Of a stretch of DNA of 64,000 nucleotides, positions 57,861-64,000 are shown in pieces (the stretch's first letter is position 1; each line of letters opens with the position of its first letter). Position numbers and translations under genes: made by a program. The stretch spans positions 38,892,149 through 38,956,148 of the forward strand of contig OX457046.1 in NCBI GenBank assembly GCA_949752735.1. The letters run 5' to 3'. Source of the stretch: Lumbricus terrestris (taxonomy: Eukaryota; Annelida; Clitellata; Crassiclitellata; Lumbricidae). The notes beneath the pieces are model-generated. The model worked only from the letters and a program-made list of their open reading frames with translations. It was not told the DNA's origin and did not search any database.

Positions 57861-58151
57861 ATTATGTAAGAGGGCATGCAGGTATGCATGTGTACATTAC
57901 ATAATCGTTTTTTATGGAATGTTTATGAGCTATATGGACATCGGCCAATTATTTCGTCTAAGATTGTTTGCCTCAAGGGCATCGAAACTCAGAGGAATCT
58001 CTTTTTTATGCTCATTTTCTCCGTGTCTGAAATGGAATGTTGGACGATAACCATCTGTAGAAATTTAATGCGCAGATTCGATCAATATTGCACTCTGTTT
58101 AAATTCATGCGTTTAATATTAATATTTTTCATTGGTCTGTCATGCACATGT

Positions 58152-61100
58152 TTTCTATTCTACTCTATTGTATTATATTCTATTCCAATATATTCTAGTC
58201 TAGTTTATTCTATTGTATTATATTCTATTCCAATATATTCTAGTCTAGTTTATTCTATTGTATTATATTCTATTCCAATATATTCTAGTCTAGTTTATTC
58301 TATTGTATTGTATTCTATTCCAATATATTCTAGTCTAGTTTATTCTATTGTATTATATTCTATTCCAATATATTCTAGTCTAGTTTATTCTATTGTATTG
58401 TATTCTATTCCAATATATTCTAGTCTAGTTTATTCTATTGTATTATATTCTATTCCAATATATTCTAGTCTAGTTTATTCTATTGTATTATATTCTATTC
58501 CAATATATTCTAGTCTAGTTTATTCTATTGTATTATATTCTATTCCAATATATTCTAGTCTAGTTTATTCTATTGTATTATATTCTATTCCAATATATTC
58601 TAGTCTAGTTTATTCTATTGTATTGTATTCTATTCCAATATATTCTAGTCTAGTTTATTCTATTGTATTGTATTCTATTCCAATATATTCTAGTCTAGTT
58701 TATTCTATTGTATTATATTCTATTCCAATATATTCTAGTCTAGTTTATTCTATTGTATTATATTCTATTCCAATATATTCTAGTCTAGTTTATTCTATTG
58801 TATTGTATTCTATTCCAATATATTCTAGTCTAGTTTATTCTATTGTATTATATTCTATTCCAATATATTCTAGTCTAGTTTATTCTATTGTATTATATTC
58901 TATTCCAATATATTCTAGTCTAGTTTATTCTATTGTATTATATTCTATTCCAATATATTCTAGTCTAGTTTATTCTATTGTATTGTATTCTATTCCAATA
59001 TATTCTAGTCTAGTTTATTCTATTGTATTATATTCTATTCCAATATATTCTAGTCTAGTTTATTCTATTGTATTGTATTCTATTCCAATATATTCTAGTC
59101 TAGTTTATTCTATTGTATTGTATTCTATTCCAATATATTCTAGTCTAGTTTATTCTATTGTATTGTATTCTATTCCAATATATTCTAGTCTAGTTTATTC
59201 TATTGTATTGTATTCTATTCCAATATATTCTAGTCTAGTTTATTCTATTGTATTGTATTCTATTCCAATATATTCTAGTCTAGTTTATTCTATTGTATTG
59301 TATTCTATTCCAATATATTCTAGTCTAGTTTATTCTATTGTATTATATTCTATTCCAATATATTCTAGTCTAGTTTATTCTATTGTATTATATTCTATTC
59401 CAATATATTCTAGTCTAGTTTATTCTATTGTATTGTATTCTATTCCAATATATTCTAGTCTAGTTTATTCTATTGTATTATATTCTATTCCAATATATTC
59501 TAGTCTAGTTTATTCTATTGTATTATATTCTATTCCAATATATTCTAGTCTAGTTTATTCTATTGTATTGTATTCTATTCCAATATATTCTAGTCTAGTT
59601 TATTCTATTGTATTATATTCTATTCCAATATATTCTAGTCTAGTTTATTCTATTGTATTATATTCTATTCCAATATATTCTAGTCTAGTTTATTCTATTG
59701 TATTGTATTCTATTCCAATATATTCTAGTCTAGTTTATTCTATTGTATTATATTCTATTCCAATATATTCTAGTCTAGTTTATTCTATTGTATTGTATTC
59801 TATTCCAATATATTCTAGTCTAGTTTAATCTATTGTATTATATTCTATTCCAATATATTCTAGTCTAGTTTATTCTATTGTATTATATTCTATTCCAATA
59901 TATTCTAGTCTAGTTTATTCTATTGTATTATATTCTATTCCAATATATTCTAGTCTAGTTTATTCTATTGTATTATATTCTATTCCAATATATTCTAGTC
60001 TAGTTTATTCTATTGTATTATATTCTATTCCAATATATTCTAGTCTAGTTTATTCTATTGTATTGTATTCTATTCCAATATATTCTAGTCTAGTTTATTC
60101 TATTGTATTGTTTTCTATTCCAATATATTCTAGTCTAGTTTATTCTATTGTATTGTATTCTATTCCAGTATATTCTAGTCTAGTTTATTCTATTGTATTA
60201 TATTCTATTCCAGTATATTCTAGTCTAGTTTATTCTATTGTATTATATTCTATTCAAATATATTCTAGTCTAGTTTATTCTATTGTATTATATTCTATTC
60301 CAATATATTCTAGTCTAGTTTATTCTATTGTATTGTATTCTATTCCAATATATTCTAGTCTAGTTTATTCTATTGTATTATATTCTATTCCAATATATTC
60401 TAGTCTAGTTTATTCTATTGTATTATATTCTATTCCAATATATTCTAGTCTAGTTTATTCTATTGTATTATATTCTATTCCAATATATTCTAGTCTAGTT
60501 TATTCTATTGTATTGTATTCTATTCCAATATATTCTAGTCTAGTTTATTCTATTGTATTATATTCTATTCCAATATATTCTAGTCTAGTTTATTCTATTG
60601 TATTATATTCTATTCCAATATATTCTAGTTTAGTTTATTCTATTGTATTATATTCTATTCCAATATATTCTAGTCTAGTTTATTCTATTGTATTATATTC
60701 TATTCCAATATATTCTAGTCTAGTTTATTCTATTGTATTATATTCTATTCCAATATATTCTAGTCTAGTTTATTCTATTGTATTGTATTCTATTCCAATA
60801 TATTCTAGTCTAGTTTATTCTATTGTATTATATTCTATTCCAATATATTCTAGTCTAGTTTATTCTATTGTATTGTATTCTATTCCAATATATTCTAGTC
60901 TAGTTTATTCTATTGTATTGTATTCTATTCCAATATATTCTAGTCTAGTTTATTCTATTGTATTGTATTCTATTCCAATATATTCTAGTCTAGTTTATTC
61001 TATTGTATTGTATTCTATTCCAATATATTCTAGTCTAGTTTATTCTATTGTATTGTATTCTATTCCAATATATTCTAGTCTAGTTTATTCTATTGTATTG

Positions 61101-62060
61101 TATTCTATTCCAATATATTCTAGTCTAGTTTATTCTATTGTATTGTATTCTATTCCAATATATTCTAGTCTAGTTTATTCTATTGTATTGTATTCTATTC
61201 CAATATATTCTAGTCTAGTTTATTCTATTGTATTATATTCTATTCCAATATATTCTAGTCTAGTTTATTCTATTGTATTATATTCTATTCCAATATATTC
61301 TAGTCTAGTTTATTCTATTGTATTGTATTCTATTCCAATATATTCTAGTCTAGTTTATTCTATTGTATTATATTCTATTCCAATATATTCTAGTCTAGTT
61401 TATTCTATTGTATTGTATTCTATTCCAATATATTCTAGTCTAGTTTATTCTATTGTATTATATTCTATTCCAATATATTCTAGTCTAGTTTATTCTATTG
61501 TATTGTATTCTATTCCAATATATTCTAGTCTAGTTTATTCTATTGTATTATATTCTATTCCAATATATTCTAGTCTAGTTTATTCTATTGTATTGTATTC
61601 TATTCCAATATATTCTAGTCTAGTTTATTCTATTGTATTATATTCTATTCCAATATATTCTAGTCTAGTTTATTCTATTGTATTGTATTCTATTCCAATA
61701 TATTCTAGTCTAGTTTATTTTATTGTATTGTATTCTATTCCAATATATTCTAGTCTAGTTTATTCTATTGTATTGTATTCTATTCCAATATATTCTAGTC
61801 TAGTTTATTCTATTGTATTGTATTCTATTCCAATATATTCTAGTCTAGTTTATTCTATTGTATTGTATTCTATTCCAATATATTCTAGTCTAGTTTATTC
61901 TATTGTATTGTATTCTATTCCAATATATTCTAGTCTAGTTTATTCTATTGTATTGTATTCTATTCCAATATATTCTAGTCTAGTTTATTCTATTGTATTG
62001 TATTCTATTCCAATATATTCTAGTCTAGTTTATTCTATTGTATTGTATTCTATTTTATTG
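58152..62060. repeat. 45-bp satellite array, about 86 units
   Basis: Unit TATTCTATTGTATT(A/G)TATTC, then TATTCCAATATATTC, then TAGTCTAGTT, total 45 bp, nearly invariant over 3.9 kb. The only common variant is A/G in one position. Rare changes sit at 59827, 60113, 60167, 60212, 60256, 60630 and 61719. Because 45 is a multiple of three, the long frames (15-residue repeat YSIVLYSIPIYSSLV) are by-products of the repeat. The right end degrades over 62041-62130. Confidence 0.97.
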
Positions 62061-62144
62061 TATTGTATTCTATTTCAATCTATTCTATTATGATCTAGTT
62101 TATTCTATTGCGTTGTATTCTATTTTATTTTAGCGTCTTCTATA

Positions 62145-62240
62145 ATAAGTATGTATAAAGCGCCTCTTACAGTAAAGCCTAATCAGAGGCGCTCCCAGTG
62201 CAAATAACCCTTCGAAAGGAGAAGTCTTAAGAGAAAACGG
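62145..62240 (-). mobile_element. LINE/SINE 3' tail fragment
   Basis: ATAAAGCGCCTCTTACAG and AATCAGAGGCGCTCCCAG match the LINE 3' end at 9530-9575. Confidence 0.7.
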
Positions 62241-62591
62241 ACCAAAAATTAACCGTATTATATTGCCCGCCACCCCAGATAACAGCTCAGCACAAGTGAA
62301 GGCAGGAAGGTACAATGCAATTCCGCAGCAATCATGGAATATGATTATTATAGCAGAGGCATAAGCTGCGCTGTGGCAATCTAAGACAGAGAGGCAGAGG
62401 AGCTTTGAGGGGCCCGGACTAGGCATAGTTGTATATAGAAAAGTTTTTTATGAGTACCTTTTAAAATATAATATTACTGCAGAGATGGTTATTTACAGCC
62501 AATTTAAATTAAATTTCAATTTAACGACTAAATGAAATTACATTTTATATACAAATATAAAATTAATAATAATAATTATAATTTTCGTTTA

Positions 62592-62740
62592 ATCAACAAT
62601 CCGGTTGACAAACCACAACCGGTTACAGTGCACATTTATGCAGTTGAAACAATTTGCAGGCACTCAGATAACAGAATACATAAATCTTAACTAACTAACA
62701 GAACAGACAGCCTGCAATTGTAGGTCGCCCCCTTAAACTG
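62592..62740 (-). mobile_element. tRNA-derived SINE, family B (3' fragment)
   Basis: Reverse complement contains GTAACCGGTTGTGG, GTCAACCGGATTGTTG and CAGGCTGTCTGTTCTGTTAG, as in the 45612 copy. The head is missing. Confidence 0.75.
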
Positions 62741-62827
62741 TTATCACATAAATTTGTTTCTAAAACTTGCTTTTAATTCAGCCTTAAGATACATGTAGTT
62801 TAGGGACCCGTGAGTGCCCTGCCTATA

Positions 62828-63098
62828 TACAGGATGGGCCATAGAAAAGATCCTAAGGTTTTTGCCAATATCTTGGCCAAAGCTAAAAATTTCGAATTAA
62901 AATTTCACAGGCCTAAAGACAATTCATATTTACACAATCATGATGGTCAGATTTCATCAAACTGTTTCAAACGGAACAGGATTTATATCACTTTTAGTGA
63001 GATCACCCACTGCTTTTTGACGATTCATTTCGAAATTCTTACTTCTGGCTAAGATATTGGGAAAAAACGTAGGGTTCTTTTTTATGGCCTACCATGTA
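62828..63098. mobile_element. Tc1/mariner-type MITE with long TIRs
   Basis: TACAGGATGGGCCATAGAAA at the left and the inverse TTTATGGCCTACCATGTA at the right. Imperfect symmetry continues about 55 bp inward to CCAATATCTTGGCC and GGCTAAGATATTGG. TA at 62826-62827 and 63099-63100 fits a TA target. 271 bp, no transposase. Confidence 0.7.
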
Positions 63099-63384
63099 TA
63101 CATAGGAGTGGGTTACTTTTCTATAGTCAGCTCTGGTCTGAAACCGTGGTACCGGTACTGGAAGGTCATGATGATGACGGCCTAAATATAATATAATTAT
63201 ATAATACATATCATATATAAATGTAATTACATATGATTTATAATTATCAGAATGCATGTTGTGGTAGCATAAGTATATAATAATTATTTTGAGAAAAATT
63301 GTTTTCCTTTTAACTGTTAATTGATGCTAATTACAACGGCAAACAGAGTATCTCCTACGCCCAGTTCTATTATATAGGTCAGGT

Positions 63385-63604
63385 AAATGTTGACAGACAG
63401 ACGAACAGACAGACAGATAAACATACATACAGACAAACTGACAGACAGACATAGCTAGGCAGACACACAGACACATGCAAAGATGGATAGACATACAGAC
63501 GTAATCACGTAAGCAGAAAGACAAAATACATACACAGAGAAAGAGGCAAGCAAAACGTAGGCACATAGGCACAGATACATACATAGAGACACACGGACAG
63601 ACAA

Positions 63605-63656
<52 letters not shown>

Positions 63657-63945
63657 TGGCAGGGAGATGGAGAGACATGGAGGCATAGACAGACACAGAC
63701 TAACACAGACAGAGACACAGACACAGACAGACACGCAGACACACACACACACATAGACACAAGGACAGAGATTGAGATCCGCAAATATACAGACATAATA
63801 AATGGAGAGATATACAGATACACACAGAAAGACAGAAAATAAGATAAGCAGACATATAGATAGAGAGACAGAGACAGACAAAGAGACAGATAGAGAGAGA
63901 CAGAGGGACAGACAGGAACAGATAGACAGACAGATGGGTGCGATA
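63385..63945. repeat. Degenerate (CAGA)n/(CA)n/(TA)n low-complexity region
   Basis: Interrupted CAGACA repeats throughout, with (CA)n at 63608-63640 directly followed by (TA)n at 63641-63656. Ser/Cys/Val-rich minus-strand frames are artefacts. Confidence 0.9.
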
Positions 63946-64000
63946 AATCACTGAAGAAGACAATCGCACATGTTGCAGTAGGCCGAAGAATCCTCCACTT

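Noticed and set aside
57876..59828. 650-codon open frame with 15-residue repeats (and a 676-codon one at 60063-62093)
   Set aside because: Produced by the 45-bp satellite, whose length is a multiple of three and whose plus-strand frame lacks stops. The A/G variant is synonymous only by chance, and other changes are not.
58152..62060. CRISPR-like regular repeats
   Set aside because: Units are contiguous with no unique spacers, and the DNA is animal; it is a satellite.

Overview
The window is nuclear DNA from an animal, most likely a marine invertebrate. The evidence is the first coding exon of a cytoplasmic-type actin, four single-exon rhodopsin-class receptor genes, and a dense load of animal transposons: CR1/L2-like and RTE-like LINEs, tRNA-derived SINEs, hAT-type MITEs, piggyBac and a Ty3/gypsy-like LTR element. 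Long simple repeats are also frequent. I cannot fix the phylum from sequence alone. Lineage-specific expansions of intronless rhodopsin-class receptors are known in echinoderms and cephalochordates, but that is not diagnostic.

Layout. From 1 to 15 kb: an actin exon on the minus strand at 1.4-1.5 kb, whose remaining exons would lie off the left edge, followed by mobile-element and microsatellite territory. This includes a 5'-truncated CR1/L2-like LINE at 9.5-10.6 kb and five hAT-type MITEs with recognisable 8-bp target duplications. From 16 to 47 kb: four paralogous GPCR genes, all on the minus strand (16.0, 20.1, 30.5 and 46.1 kb), separated by repeats. Two kinds of short non-coding block recur between and upstream of them and may be duplicated promoters or 5' exons. 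From 35.7 to 43.9 kb: a piggyBac-type element bounded by TTAA, with a decayed transposase N-terminus, is split by a 7.1-kb LTR retrotransposon. That retrotransposon has two apparently identical 2.1-kb LTRs and only one gene, gag. From 44 to 57 kb: more TIR elements, SINEs, an RTE-like LINE with a nested SINE, a degenerate minisatellite, and long trinucleotide arrays. From 58.15 to 62.05 kb: a nearly homogeneous array of about 86 units of 45 bp. The right end is a mariner-type MITE and CA/CAGA repeats.

The strongest unusual signal is the gag-only LTR element. Its gag reading frame starts about 660 bp before the end of the 5' LTR, runs through the LTR boundary and through a tRNA-Leu-like primer-binding site, and ends in three CCHC zinc knuckles with no protease, reverse transcriptase or integrase behind it. 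Other points worth following are a telomere-repeat-filled MITE with an 11-bp target duplication, an internal hairpin module shared by MITEs with different termini, a receptor N-terminus made of glycosylation sequons encoded by a minisatellite, and the strong excess of the octamer TAGGCCTA.

The four receptors are the only complete cellular genes I can support. They are probable seven-transmembrane sensors from one expanded family. Their ligand cannot be read from the sequence. Everything else with an identifiable origin is mobile-element derived or simple repeat.
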